Shown here piece after piece: positions 33,788 to 45,265 of a stretch of 64,000 bases of DNA. Position numbers and translations under genes: made by a program. The DNA comes from Panicum virgatum (taxonomy: Eukaryota > Streptophyta > Magnoliopsida > Poales > Poaceae). The stretch lies in contig NC_053143.1 of NCBI RefSeq assembly GCF_016808335.1, positions 49,404,248 to 49,468,247 of the forward strand. Direction: 5' to 3'. The notes beneath the pieces were generated by a model. That model did no database searches. It was not told the DNA's origin and saw nothing but the letters and a program-made list of their open reading frames with translations. Numbering within the stretch: position 1 is the stretch's first letter; every line of letters starts with the position of its first letter.

Positions 33788-34562
33788 TTACTTCGCAGCT
33801 TTCGAAGCTGCGATGTACTCGGCCTCTGTCGTATTATCGGCCACCGTCTCCTGCTTGGAACTCTTCCAGCTAACAGCACCACCATTTATTGTGAACACGT
33901 AACCTGATTGGGACTTTGAATCATCTTTGTCAGTTTGGAAGCTAGCGTCAGTGTAACCCGTTACAACGAGCTCTTCCTCACCTCCATAGACCAAAAACGC
34001 ATTTTTAGTTCTTTTTAAGTACTTAAGAATGTTCTTCACAGCTGTCCAGTGACTCTCACCCGGATCAGACTGGTATCTGCTCGTAACACTTAGAGCATAA
34101 AAAACATCTGGGCGTATACTTATCATTGCATACATGATAGATCCAATTGCTGAGGCATATGGAACTTTGCTCATGCCCTCTCGCTCATCAGTCGTCGTAG
34201 GGCACTGAGTCTTGCTAAGATGTATGCCATGTGATATAGACAAGAACCCTTTCTTTGCCTCTTCCATGTTGAACCGCTTCAACACTTTGTCAATGTAAGT
34301 ATCTTGGCTTAATCCGATAAGCCTCTTTGATCTATCTCTATAGATCTTGATGCCCAGTATGTATGCTGCTTCTCCTAAATCTTTCATTGAAAAACTATTT
34401 TTCAGTGAAGTCTTTACGGACTCAAGCATAGGAATATTATTTCCAATCAGCAGTATGTCATCTACATATAGGATTAGAAATGCAACAGAGCTCCCACTTT
34501 CCTTCTTGTAAACACAAGCTTGTTCTTCGTTTTTAATGAAGCCAAACCCTTTGACTACTTCA
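33788..34562 (-). pseudogene. Copia reverse transcriptase, second part
   Basis: The YVDD catalytic motif (ILYVDDILLIGN) is encoded near 34440-34475, just upstream of the frame that opens at 34429. GYTDASFQTDKDDSKSQSGY and TEAEYIAASKA mark the start of RNase H near 33800-33950. The reading frame differs from the preceding RT part, so a frameshift lies near 34560-34620. It ends at a premature TAA after ASKAAK. Confidence 0.88.
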
Positions 34563-35771
34563 TCAAAACGAATATTTCAACTCCGAGATGCTTGCTTTAA
34601 TCCATAAATCGATTTTTTTAAGCTTGCATATCTTTCCAGCATTGGTCGGATCGACAAAACACTCGGGCTGCATCGTATACACGTCCTCGGTCAGATTTCC
34701 ATTAAGGAAAGTTATTTTGACATCCATCTGCCATATTTCATAATCGAAATCTGCAGCAATAGCTAGAATAATCCGAACAGATTTAAGCATCGCTATGGGC
34801 GAGAAAGTCTCGTCGTAGTCAACTCCTTGAACTTGTCGAAAACCTTTTGCGACAAGTCGAGCTTTATAGATGTGAACATTTCCATCCATATCTTTCTTCT
34901 TCTTATAGATCCATTTGCACTCTATGGTTCTCACACCATCAGGCGGGTCTATCAAGTTCCAAACTTGATTTTCCTTCATGGATTCTATTTCGGATTTCAT
35001 GGCATCTTGCCATCTCTCGGAGTCAGGGTCTGTCATCGCCTCTGCATATGTCGTAGGCTCATCATTGTCTAACAATAATAATTCCCACATTGCGCAGAGC
35101 CTTGCTAACCTTCGTGGTTGCGGAGGTGCTTCTATTGCCATAGGCATCGCAACTTGTTCAGCTACATTAGCGTCACTTGTAGAGTCTAGTCCTATTGGCT
35201 CATCTCGAACTTCTTCGAGTTGCACCGTTTTTCCACTTTTTTCTCCTTTGAGAAATTCTTTCTCTAGGAAAACTCCGTTCCGAGCGACAAACACTTTGCC
35301 CTCAGATCGATTGTAGAAGTAATACCCTAAAGTCTCCTTTGGGTATCCCACGAATATGCACTTATCCGATTTGGGTGCAAGATTGTCAGACTGCAGACGT
35401 TTGACAAATGCTTCACAGCCCCAAATTTTCAGAAAAGACAAACTGGGAGTCTTGCCAGTCCATATCTCATATGGTGTCTTGTCTGCGGATTTTGATGGTA
35501 CCCTGTTTAATGTGAAAGCTGCTGTTTCTAGAGCGTAACCCCAAAACGATAACGGTAGGTCCGACTGTCTCATCGTTGATCGATCCATGTCCAACAGAGT
35601 TCGATTACATCGCTCAGACACACCGTTTCTATGAGGTGTTCCAGGCGGCGTAAGTTGTGGAACAATTCCGCAACTCTTTAGATGATTGCTAAACTCGTGG
35701 CTCAGATATTCGCCTCCACGATCAGATCGTAAAGTTTTAATTTTCTTGCCACACTGATTTTCAATTTCACT
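34563..35771 (-). pseudogene. Copia integrase C-terminus and RT, first part
   Basis: The integrase core phrase LRSDRGGEYLS lies between 35770 and 35621, in frame with the part below. GVSERCNRTLLDM and PYEIWTGKTPSLSF follow. The RT start is AMKSEIESMKENQVWNL near 35010 and KARLVAKGF near 34850. A TAG stop at about 35772 separates it from the upstream integrase half. Near 34620 the frame shifts and terminates. Confidence 0.9.
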
Positions 35772-36773
35772 CTAAAATTCTTTGAACTTTTCAAAAGTTT
35801 CAGACTTATGCTTCATCAAGTAGACATAGCCATATCTACTCAAGTCATCAGTGGAAGTTATGAAGTATTGGAATCCACCTCTAGCAATCGAGCTCATTGG
35901 TCCACATACATCAGTATGTATGAGTTCCAGTAAGTCCGATGTTCTCTCTAGAAAACCTGTGAATGGTGTCTTGGTCATCTTGCCTAGCAAACAAGCTTCG
36001 CATGTCTCGTATGACTCAAAATCAAATGAAGTTAGAAGTCCATCCGAATGGAGCTTCTTCATGCGTTTCTCGCTTATATGATCGAGACGACAATGCCACA
36101 TGTAGGTAGGATTCAAATCAGCAAGCCGAGGCCTTTTAGCATTAATATTACAGATAGGTGAATCATCAAGATTTAAAACAAATAGCCCATTCACAATGGA
36201 TGCAAAAGCCACAAACATATTATTCTTAGAGATAGCACAACCATTGTTTTCACTCGCAAAAGAATAACCATCCTTCATCAAATATGAAGGAGACAGAATG
36301 TTTCGACTCAAACTAGGAATAAAATAACAATTACTAAGTTTCAAGACAAATCCTGACGGTAGGTGAAGTTGCATCATCCCGATGGCCACAGCAGCAACTC
36401 TTGCATTATTGCCGACACAGAAGTCAACTTCTCCTCTTCCAACGCTCCTACTCTTTGTTAGTCCCTGCATCGAATTGCATATGTGAGCAACTGATCCGGT
36501 ATTAAATACCCAAGAATTAACACAAGAATCAGCGAGGAATATTTCTGTAATATGAATAACAAGCGTAGCTGAGGTGGAAGAACGGTTCTTCAACGAGGTG
36601 AGGTACAGCTTGCAATTCCTCTTCCAGTGTCCCTTCTCGTGACAATGAAAGCACTCATTATCTGCAGCTGGTACAGGTTTAGCCTTGGGTGTAGAGTTTA
36701 GCTTAGGGTTCGCAACCTTAGCCTTGTCATTCTTCTTCCTAGAAGAACCTTTCTTCTTGAAAGCAGGCTTGTT
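35772..36773 (-). pseudogene. Copia zinc knuckle, protease and integrase N-terminus
   Basis: Downstream of the gag stop the same frame continues with CFHCHEKGHWKRNC, a CCHC zinc knuckle, near 36620-36660. The protease position reads VFNTGSVAHIC (about 36510), where DTG would be the active site, so the catalytic aspartate is replaced by asparagine. The pre-integrase HHCC region includes HCRLDHISEKRM. The integrase start HTDVCGPMSS is near 35900. It ends at TAG. Confidence 0.88.
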
Positions 36774-37388
36774 CTAGACAGCCATCACATGGTCGCTGCT
36801 TGCGCTCTTCTTGATGTCACTCTCTGCTGTCTTGAGCATGCCACACAGTTCAGTCAGACCCTTTTCAGCCCCATGCATATGGTAGTTCGAGATGAAGTTC
36901 CCATAGCTTGGCGGTAAAGAGGCAAGAATGAAGTCAGTGGCCAACTCTTGGCCAAGTGGGAAGCCCAGCTTCTCCAACCTCTGTGTGCAACCAACCATCT
37001 TGATTACATGCGGACCCACTGCAGCGCCTTCTGCCAGCTTGCTCTCGACAAAGGCCTTGGTTACATTGAACCTTTCAGTCCTGGCCTGAGTTTGAAACAT
37101 GTCCTGAAGCGCCACAATCATATCGTGTGCCTCATGATTTGTCTCGAAGTGCATCTGTATGTCAGGTTCCATGCAAGCGAGCATAAGGCAGTTTATTTCA
37201 AGGTTGTTGTCACAAGCCTTTCTGTAAGCAGTCTTTTCCTCAGCAGGTGCATCATCAGCAGGCTCTTCTGGTAGTGGGGTATCTAGAACATCTTCCTTTT
37301 TCTCTGCCCTGAGAACAATTCTCAGGTTGCGGATCCAATCCGCATAGTTAGTCCCATTCAGTTTGTCCTTCTCAAGGACCAAACACAA
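36774..37388 (-). pseudogene. Copia gag (UBN2-like), partial
   Basis: The 204-codon frame contains LNGTNYADWIRNLRIVL near its start and YRKACDNNLEINCLMLA later, typical of copia gag. The real gag start has been separated from its leader by the solo LTR at 37412-38831. The frame ends in TAG immediately before the zinc-knuckle section, which continues in the same frame. Confidence 0.88.
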
Positions 37389-37411
37389 TGAAAAGGATTA
37401 GGTGTTATTGT

Positions 37412-38831
37412 TGTCGGTGTCCCGACCCGGGGGTCCGGATCCCAACTAGTAAATGCTGCGTGTTTCCTCGTCCCAGATGATGATGCAAGAGGCAACACAG
37501 TAATGCACGGTTTATCCTGGTTCCGGCCGCGGGGCCGCACGTCCAGCAAAGGGGGTGTGCGAGGGCACTGTATTATCTTGCACCCGGAGTGCTTGTAGTA
37601 GGGGTTACAAGTGAGGCGAGAGAGGGAGGAAGGCTCCCAAGTCTCTGCTAGAGGTGGAGTCAGTTGAGGTGAGTGCTCAGTAATCCCTGAACGTCCTCTT
37701 GGAAGAGAGAAGCCGGAGAGCGAAAGACCAACGTGACCCAGCGCCCAGCCAGCGGAAGCCCACCTCCTCCTTTTATAGTTATAAGGAGGGGCGGTGTACA
37801 TGAGTGGGAGCATGGAAGTCGTCGTTTTCCCTTGAATCGCGGGGGTACAGTGGTCGGACACTGTAAGAAGTATATGTAGGAAGGCGGCGCGCGTCGCAGT
37901 CATCCTAGATATCGTCCTTGGTCCTGTGAAGATTGCGGCGGTCGCCGAGTCGGTCCCTGCAGTAGGCGTGGTCGTCGCTGGTGCAAGGTACTTGGCGCGG
38001 TGGCATTCGGTGGGCCCTACGGATTAGGGTCCTGCATGTGCCCGTGGTAGTGGTGGCGCGCGACGGCCCCGGACCCCCTGGTCGGAGTGCGGGTGTGTAC
38101 ACCAGAAGGTCCGGGGGACACGTGGAGGACCTGGACTCCTAAAGGGGGGAGGTCCGGGACTCCGTCCGTGTGAGCTGAGCGCCCCTCTCGGTCGGACACG
38201 TGACGTCGCCGGACCCCTTCCCCAGTGGGAGGCAGGTCCGGAAGGTCGGCGGGAGCAGTACCGAGCCTGTCTTGTCCCGCGTCGCAGGTCCCAAGGCGCT
38301 GTTACAGCGTCCGGGATGGTGGAGCGGTGACCAGATTCAGCGGATGGGACCCCGGTCACATCTACTATGGGAGTGGCGACCTGACGTCGCCTGTCCTTTG
38401 AGCCGTGGCGGAGTGGCTAGCTTTTAATGCCTTCGTACGGCGAGCGGTTGGGCGGCAGGGCTGTTTGTCCCTTGTGCCGAGGGGTGGCCTCGAGCGAGGC
38501 GGAGATGAGTCACCCGCTCGAGGGTAGATCCGCTACCCTCGAGCGAGGCGGAGATGAGTCACCTGCTCGAGGGTAGATCCGCTACCCTCGAGCGAGGAGG
38601 AGATTGCCCAGCGGGCCTGAGAGGGACCCTCGAGTGAGGCGGAGATCGTTCGGCGGGTTCGAGGGGGATGTGAATGGGCCGCACGCTGGGCTTCTTTGAG
38701 TCCTTTCCTTTCTTCTGAATGGGAAGCAGGCCGTGGGCCTTCGTGGGCTCAGCTGTCTTATCAAGTGTTTGTGTTTTTTAAAAGCGGTCTTAGTACCCCA
38801 ATTAGGGTGTCCCAAATTGTGGTACCCGACA
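37412..38831 (-). mobile_element. Solo LTR inserted next to copia gag
   Basis: The 1420-bp sequence starts TGTCGGTGTCCC and ends GGTACCCGACA. Flanks ATTGT and ATTGC form a one-mismatch TSD. A minus-strand TATAAAAG at 37770-37777 suggests the LTR lies in minus orientation. Near 38490-38660, units of CCCTCGAGCGAGGCGGAGAT repeat in tandem. No internal domain is present. GC-rich frames inside are not genes. Confidence 0.82.
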
Positions 38832-40236
38832 ATTGCGGACCATGATGTACAACAAAATAATAATGCAAAATACTAAGACAAACGTATTCATGATGGAGTA
38901 AATGATATTAAACAGTTAACAGAATTTACTCACACTAAAATCAATATCCCTCTATTGATTCTTAGCGATTCAAGACCCACAACTATCAAGTCGACTAGTG
39001 AGCTTTAGCATCACCGCTAGAAGACTAGATAGATCGGTAAGCAACTCTTTGCTAATCATATCACATACGACTCTTGTTGTTGGGTGACATCTCCATGTCT
39101 CGCTCCCAACCTTTATGCCCCTAGGTCCTTAACCATTAAGATGACCTTGTCAAGCTAACCAACCCTTTTATGCGTGCATGTATCCGATACAGTCTGTCTA
39201 GTCAAGGAAAACTAGTGGCGCCCTAATTTCATAGACCCACCACCAATCGTACAAGACATGTGACAGTGCAAGGTTTAGTTGGTAGGGCATGATAGCTCAA
39301 AATTTGTGAGGGATCGTTCTACTTCTACTATGACGCACGTAGTAGAAAAACGTCAAGAACGACAAGCACATAATTGTGAATCAGTATGACCCTTGTTCTT
39401 CTGGTGATCTCCATCTCCATAGAACTTGTTCGCCATGTAGATCTCCATCTTCATGGAACTTGTTCACCATGTTGATCTCCATCTCCATGTACATGTGACC
39501 ATCCTTCATATGATGAAAACTCCAAGAATTAGAACTTGCTATTACACCTAATAGCTAGTAAATCAAATTACATTCACAACTTGGATTATCACAGGTTGGC
39601 ACGCAAGCCATTACATCAAATGCAATAATTCATATGGCTCCAGCCGAATTGTCATAATCACAACACGCAGGTCATGGAACTATTATACACATGCATCACA
39701 TACACATAGGGTCCTTACCGATCACAAAACCTGCAAAACAGAGTTATGCGTTTCCGACGTCCGAACTTAAAACGCCGAAAACTCTATCTTCTGGAACGAA
39801 TTTCACAAATATAAATTTCAAGAAAACAGCAACGCTGTTCGGAACAAAGTTTAACTTTTTATGTAGATACAAATTGATATAAAATTCGCCTAAATCCGAG
39901 TTCGCGTGCAGAAGTTATGACTGTTTTACTGTAAAACATGCTTTTGCAACAAAACGGAATTCGCAGTAGATCAAATCTACTGCCCTATGCATCTCATACA
40001 TCTGGCTTATGCCCTAAGTTTCGATTTGACCAATCACATTGATCTCCAACCGCAGCGACTGGGTTTATGTGCATCACTTAACTCCGATGGCGAAAAACCG
40101 ACCGGTAGGAGTATGTCGGTGCACAACCTTCGCAGCTAGTTTACGAAACTAGATCATAAATCGATCTGAAAATACATATATCTCCATATGCACATATCCG
40201 AATCTATAACGAAACAACACTTGCTCTTGATACCAC
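38832..40236 (-). other. Copia leader and primer binding site
   Basis: This is non-coding sequence between the 5' LTR and gag. Directly inside the LTR the minus strand reads TGGTATCAAGAGC (40223-40235), close to the TGGTATCAGAGC primer site for initiator tRNA-Met used by plant copia elements. I see nothing else specific in the leader. Confidence 0.7.
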
Positions 40237-41040
40237 TGTTGGAATATTGGGGTAGTAAAAAACAAAAAATTTCTACCACATAAACCAGGATAACTGCAGT
40301 TATAGATTACGGGATTACCACTAGACACGTGGTTGCGAAACTTCTGTAGCGCGTCGGTGTAGTGCAGATGGAAGCCGGCAGTGCAGTTGCGTGAACCACC
40401 TCACGAACGGCTCGTCCTTGTGCAGCAAGCGCAGCACCTCCATGAAGTCCACACATACGGGAAGAAGCTTCGCACTCCGGATTGCTAGATCCGCAAGAAT
40501 GAACTAGGGCTAGATGCACGAGGAAGAGGAACAGGGAGGGGGCGCTACTGCAGCGCGCTATTACTGTTCATGGTAATGTTCATCTGCGTGAATGGTAGCC
40601 AGGGTTAGGGTTTTTAGGTGCCCTTTGCCTCACGATATTTGGTCTAGTTTAAAGCCGACCACTCTTTCTCGATCCTGTGATTCGGAATACTTGGTAATGT
40701 TCATCCGCGTACATATTATGTAATGAGAAGTCATCATCTCGTGTTGTGTCAGTTCAATCTCATGTCTCACATGAGCCCACATTATTAGTTTGACATCCCC
40801 ATGTCCATGACTTGTGAAACGTAGTCAATCAACTAATACATGTGCTAGTCTAATATTCATGTGTGTCCTCACATGAACTCCGACCAGAAACATTTTAGAA
40901 TATTCATACAAGTATTGAGTTTCATAAATACTTCACATAAGCATTAATCAATACAAGTTGTCATCCATGAATATTCAAGGTACACTTTATTAACCATGAA
41001 TACAAGAAAATATGATTGCCTATAGGGCATATTTCCAACA
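40237..41040 (-). repeat. Copia 5' LTR, internally deleted
   Basis: This 804-bp LTR is about 500 bp shorter than its 3' partner. Deletions join GGGTTTTTAGGTG to CCCTTTGCCTCACG and shorten the part after CGGAATACTTGGT. The first removes the TATA region still present near 28275, so this copy could not start a normal transcript. Confidence 0.88.
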
Positions 41041-41139
41041 TGCTTTGCCTCTGGTACTGGATGGTACTGGGTAAATTGGTTAATGTGTAGCATCTACTTC
41101 ATGGTACATAAATTACATCACTACTACATAACAGGCCTT

Positions 41140-41410
41140 TGTTCCAGGCCATTTGTCCCGGCTGCCTTTGGGCCCGGGACAATAGGTGGCTTTTGTCTCG
41201 GGTCCAACGGCTAGCCGGGCCAGCGGGGGAGACAGGGGCCTTTTGTCCCGGTTGGAGGCACCAACCGGGACAAAAGGGGAGCCTTTTATCCCGGTTGGTG
41301 GCTCCAACCGGGACAAAAGGCCCGCGCAGCCTTTTGTCCCGGTTTTAGCCACCAACCGGGATAAAAGACCCCCCTTTTGTCCCGGTTGGTGTCTCCAACC
41401 GGGACAAAAC
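41140..41410. repeat. 5' subterminal repeats of the CACTA element
   Basis: Alternating direct and inverted copies of TTTTGTCCCGGTTGGTGGCT and its complement, with variants, form the array that TNPA-type proteins are known to bind in CACTA elements. Short frames across it are repeat artefacts. Confidence 0.85.
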
Positions 41411-41894
41411 TCCTTGGCCCCCTTATCCCCTTCCCTCTCCCCTCGCCCGAGCCATTCAGCTCACTTGTTCTTGCTGTTCTTGGCTCGGGAGAGGGGAGTT
41501 CTTGCTCATTTCTTCACCATATTTGTGAAGATCTTTGATTCCCCCGTCTATCCATCGGCGTTAAAGGTTTGGGGCTTGTTTTTCTCTTCTTCCTTGGCTT
41601 GTATAGCTCATTTCATGCTTTAGAAATAGAGAAAATGTGTAGCTAGCTCATTTCTTGGACATTTAGATTACATATGTAGGTGTGATTTTCTTTTAGATTT
41701 AGATGAGTATGTGGATAGTAGAAATTTTTAGAATGAGTGTAGACACTTCGTGTGATGTACTTGTATATATGACCATATTGTGGATAGTTGATTTTTGTAT
41801 TCATGAATGAATTAATGAAATGAGTATATTAGAATTTTTTGTATTATGAATGGATTATTTTGACACTCTAGTGATATATTTATTCAGGCTCACA

Positions 41895-42298
41895 TTGAAA
41901 CCATCTAGAAGCTAAAAAAATCTTTATTTCGAAACAAGTATACGTCGTTAATCTCCATCCAACGGTGATGGCACTACCTTTCGGGGATACACGATGCGCT
42001 GTAAGGATGTCGCGAATTGGCTGGTCGCATCTCCAGCACTTCCGATTGATACGAAGACAGCATTTAACGCAGTCAGCATGGCCGTTGTTGTACTGAGAGC
42101 ATATCAACGGGCACGCTGCCTGTGCCAAGTGCTGTGTTCCTATTATTCGTAAATATTGGTGCTGCGACTGGCTGATTGGTGACATCCTTGTACCGCACCG
42201 TGTCACCCCGAAAGGCAGTGTCATCACCGCATGATCGAGGTTACTGACATATACATTTTCAGAAATAAAGGTTTTTTTCTTCTAGAGGGTTTCTGATA
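41895..42298. repeat. Long foldback in CACTA, with SINA-like RING fragment
   Basis: The left arm (about 41895-42035) pairs with the right arm (about 42157-42298). Shared blocks include GAAACC(A/C)TCTAGAAG, CTTTATTTC, ACGGTGATGGCACTACCTTT against GCGGTGATGACACTGCCTTT, TTCGGGG and AAGGATGTC. The loop is about 120 nt. On the minus strand the loop and adjoining arm encode CPLICSQYNNGHADCVKCC and RKCWRCDQPIRDI. This Cys/His pattern resembles the RING of SINA-like E3 ubiquitin ligases of plants; the match is from memory and has no start or full domain. Arms and position match the foldback at 1166-1557. Confidence 0.75.
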
Positions 42299-42540
42299 TT
42301 GAAAAGAGTGTTCTCCTGGAACTGAAGGGTGTCAAAGTAATTAGAAGTTATAGAGATTTCTTTTCAATTAATTAGAGATTTCTTTCAATTAATGATACAT
42401 TTCGTCTTTTTTATATGATTTCATTGTTATTTGCAAGAGTTATTAATCTGATTATTGTAATTGTAATAGTAAATAATATTTGCATTGTAATGGTAAGAAT
42501 TTATAATTTTGTGAAAAATAAATGTATTTTCCAGTAAAAT

Positions 42541-42801
42541 ATGGTTTCAGCAGCTGGAAAGAGTGGCGTCGGTGGGGGTGATCGTTGTCCTTCTGGAGAG
42601 AAGGGCACAACTCGAGTAGGTCATCGATCCAAAAAACGTAGTATTTTTCATAGGGCGGCAATCCGTTATTTGGAAAAAGAATATAGAGAATGCGTGGCAA
42701 GGGGCGAGAAAAACCTATGTGTTGTTATCCGAATTTTTAAGTTTCATGTTGAGTACTCCTTTGTTAAGTTCTGTAATGGATTAATTAATCAAGATGTATG
42801 A
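42541..42801 (+). CDS. Small unidentified frame in CACTA leader
   Basis: An 86-codon frame follows an AT-rich stretch upstream of the TNPD region. It is basic (RVGHRSKKRSIFHRAAIRYL). I do not recognise a domain. Its last third (VVIRIFKFHVEYSF) may be intron read-through. It could be an upstream exon of the TNPD transcript or an accessory protein of this CACTA family. Confidence 0.25.
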   Translation: MVSAAGKSGVGGGDRCPSGEKGTTRVGHRSKKRSIFHRAAIRYLEKEYRECVARGEKNLCVVIRIFKFHVEYSFVKFCNGLINQDV

Positions 42802-42919
42802 TGGATATTGCAGATCTTTTAATTATTCATGTTATGTTACATTTAGTTTAATTTAGGTTTGATATATTTTATTTATTCGATACGTGTAAAGATTTCAAAT
42901 CGATTTCTTTAAAATGTAG

Positions 42920-44568
42920 ATGGACCGGCAATGGATGTACAATGCTGACCGACGTTCGAACGAATTCATTGAAGGCCTGCATTATTTTTTGTATGTGGCT
43001 GAGGCAAACAAGTAGAATGGTTTTATGTGCTGCCCGTGTGTTCATTGCAACAATAACAAGGATTACTCATCTTCAAAAATCCTACACAGCCACATTTTCG
43101 CAAATGGTTTCATGGAGAAGTATGTTTGTTGGATGAAGCACGGAGAACAGGGGGTTACCATGGAAGACAATGAAGAAGAAGATATTGACGACCACTTTCG
43201 CGAGAATGCTGAATTCGGTGCATTCGATGACTATATTCTCATGGAAGAGCCTGAAGTAGATGTAGCAGAAAATGATCCCAGCGACGATCTGGGGCAGGCA
43301 TTGCACAATGTGCAGGCAGACTGTGAGAGTGAAATGGAGAGGTTGAAGTTCTAGAAGATGTTATAGGACCACCGTAAGTTATTGTACCCAGATTGTGAAA
43401 ATGGATTGAAGAAACTTGGCACCACCTTGGAGTTGCTGCAATGGAAGGCGACAAATGGTGTATCCGACAAGGGATTTGGTGAATTACTCAAACTTGTTAA
43501 AAAAATGCTTCCTAAGGACAACGAATTGCCTACCACAACGTATGAAGCCAAACAACTTATTTGCCCTCTAGGATTGGAAGTGCAAAAGATACATGCATGC
43601 CCCAACGACTGCATCCTCTACCGAGGCGAGAACGAGAATTTGGATGCATGTCCCGTATGCAGTGCATTGCGTTACAAGATTAGAAAAGATGATCCTGGAG
43701 ATGTCGAGGGGGAGCTTCCCCGGAAGAGAGTTCCTGCGAAGGTCATGTGGTATTCGCCTATAATACCACGTTTGAAGCATCTGTTTAGAAATAAAGATAA
43801 TAATAAGTTGATGCGATGGCACAAAGAGGAATGCAAGAAAGACTCGATGTTGAGACACCCTGCTGATGGGTCGCAGTGGATAAAAATAGATAGAACGTAC
43901 CCTGAATTTGATTTGGATGTGAGAAACATAAGGTTCGGTTTGAGTACGGATGGCATGAATCCTTTTGGTGAGATGAGCAGTGGTCATAGTACTTGGCCTG
44001 TGACTCTTTGTATGTACAATCTTCCACCATGGCTCTGCATGAAATGGAAGTTCATCATGATGCCAGTGCTTATCCCGGGCCCAAAGCAGCCCGGAAATGA
44101 CATTGATGTGTACCTATGACCATTGGTCGAAGAACTCTTATTGCTCTGGGGCGATGAAGGTGTATGGATGTGGGATGAATACAAACAAGAAAACTTCAAC
44201 CTACGAGCATTGCTGTTCGTAACGATCAATGACTGGCCTGCTCTTAGTAACTTGTCAAGACATTCGAACAAGGGATACAAAGCATGCACACACTGTTTAG
44301 ATGATACCGATAATATATGGTTGACTCACTGTAAGAAAGTTGTATACATGGGCCATCGTCGGTTTCTTTCCATCAGGCATGCGGTACGAAAGAAGGGCAA
44401 GCATTTCAAAGGCCAAGCGGACCACCGAACAAAACCGATGCACCATAGTGGTAAAGACGTCTTCAACATGGTAAAAGATCTAGAAGTTATTTTTGGAAAG
44501 TGACCTGGTAGCCAACCTGTTCCGAACGAAAACGGAATGGTGCCCATGTGGAAGAAGAAATCTATCTC
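42920..44568 (+). pseudogene. TNPD-type CACTA transposase, truncated
   Basis: A single frame runs from ATG 42920 but is broken by stops at 43013, 43352, 43364, 44117 and 44501. The N-terminal MDRQWMYNADR belongs to the transposase-associated domain, with CCPCVHCNNNKD as its Cys motif. The transposase core includes LYPDCENGLKKLGTTLELL, LDACPVCSALRYK, WYSPIIPRLKHLF and the acidic-site segment STDGMNPFGEM. Further on come PLVEELLLLWGDEGVWMWD and CTHCLDD. The usual C-terminal part is missing: homology ends near 44568. Introns may explain none of these stops, since they sit inside conserved blocks. Confidence 0.88.
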
Positions 44569-45090
44569 ACTTAATTATCAGACTCAATTATAATTTTCAT
44601 ACAATAATGGATTACTCAACTAATTTTGTTTATTTCATGAAATTACATTCACGTTAACACACTATACGCTCTCACTAACACACACAATCTCACTAACACA
44701 CACACTATCTCACAAACTCACACACTACACATTAATCTCATGAAATGGCTTAATTTTATCTAAAACTCGCTTTTTAAACGTTAATATCGTGATAGAACCC
44801 ACTTTCTGTCGAAAAGCAATAGTTTGAAAAAATTTATTCACCTAATATATTTTTGCATGGTCAAAATAAAAATATAATATGAAAAAAGTGATATACTTCG
44901 TTGACCTAATCACTTGAATGAAAATTAAATATTTTTGTTGCGTATATCAAGTCTATATACAATAAGAAATTTTGTTCCATAATTTTTGGATTCATAATTT
45001 TTTTTACTCAATTAACAAATGAAAGCCTATTTTAAAAGAGAAGTAAAAAGAAACAAATGAAAAAGAGAAAGATTTGGCGAGAAGAATGGA
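44569..45090. other. AT-rich CACTA spacer
   Basis: No gene is seen. The stretch begins where TNPD homology is cut and ends at the internal subterminal array. A short CACACAATCTCACTAA-type repeat lies at 44660-44730. It marks the junction between the TNPD-bearing and TNPA-bearing halves. Confidence 0.5.
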
Positions 45091-45094
45091 AAAC

Positions 45095-45265
45095 GGGCCC
45101 TTTTTGTCCCGGGTGGTAGATCCACCCAGGACTAAAGATGGGCCGCGGGCTAGGAATTTCCCGGCCCGCCAAAAAAACACTTTTTGTCCCGGGTGAAGCC
45201 ACGACCCGGGACAAAATGGCCTTTTGTCCCGGGTCGTGGCTTCACCCGGGACAAAAGGCCCCCCC
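45095..45265. repeat. Internal subterminal-type array
   Basis: Inverted copies of TTTTGTCCCGGGTGAAGCC and GGCTTCACCCGGGACAAAA lie in the middle of the element. They differ from the outer arrays (CCCGGGT rather than CCCGGTT) and look like the end region of another CACTA copy. The array is followed by a GC-rich leader (45300-45840), whose overlapping frames on both strands show no domain. Confidence 0.8.

Larger units (their letters stand above)
27896..41040 (-). mobile_element. Decayed copia retrotransposon (Angela/BARE-like), with nested LTRs
   Basis: Read on the minus strand the order is 5' LTR (41040-40237), primer site, leader, gag, protease, integrase, RT, RNase H, purine tract, 3' LTR (33464-27896). 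This PR-INT-RT-RH order defines Ty1/copia. LTR starts read TGTTGGAAATATGCCC and ends CCAATATTCCAACA, typical of the Angela/BARE group. Flanks AGCTT and TGCTT form a one-mismatch TSD. The element is disabled by stops, a frameshift, a 5' LTR that has lost its TATA region, and two solo-LTR insertions (28439-32687, 37412-38831). Confidence 0.92.

Noticed and set aside
41113..41623. Frames rich in Pro-Gly-Thr-Lys repeats on both strands
   Set aside because: They are translations of the CCCGGTTGG subterminal repeats of the CACTA element.
41880..42227. A complete RING E3 ligase gene on the minus strand
   Set aside because: Only part of a RING-like Cys/His series is present. It is embedded in a foldback whose arms are inverted copies, with no full domain, so it is treated as a captured fragment.
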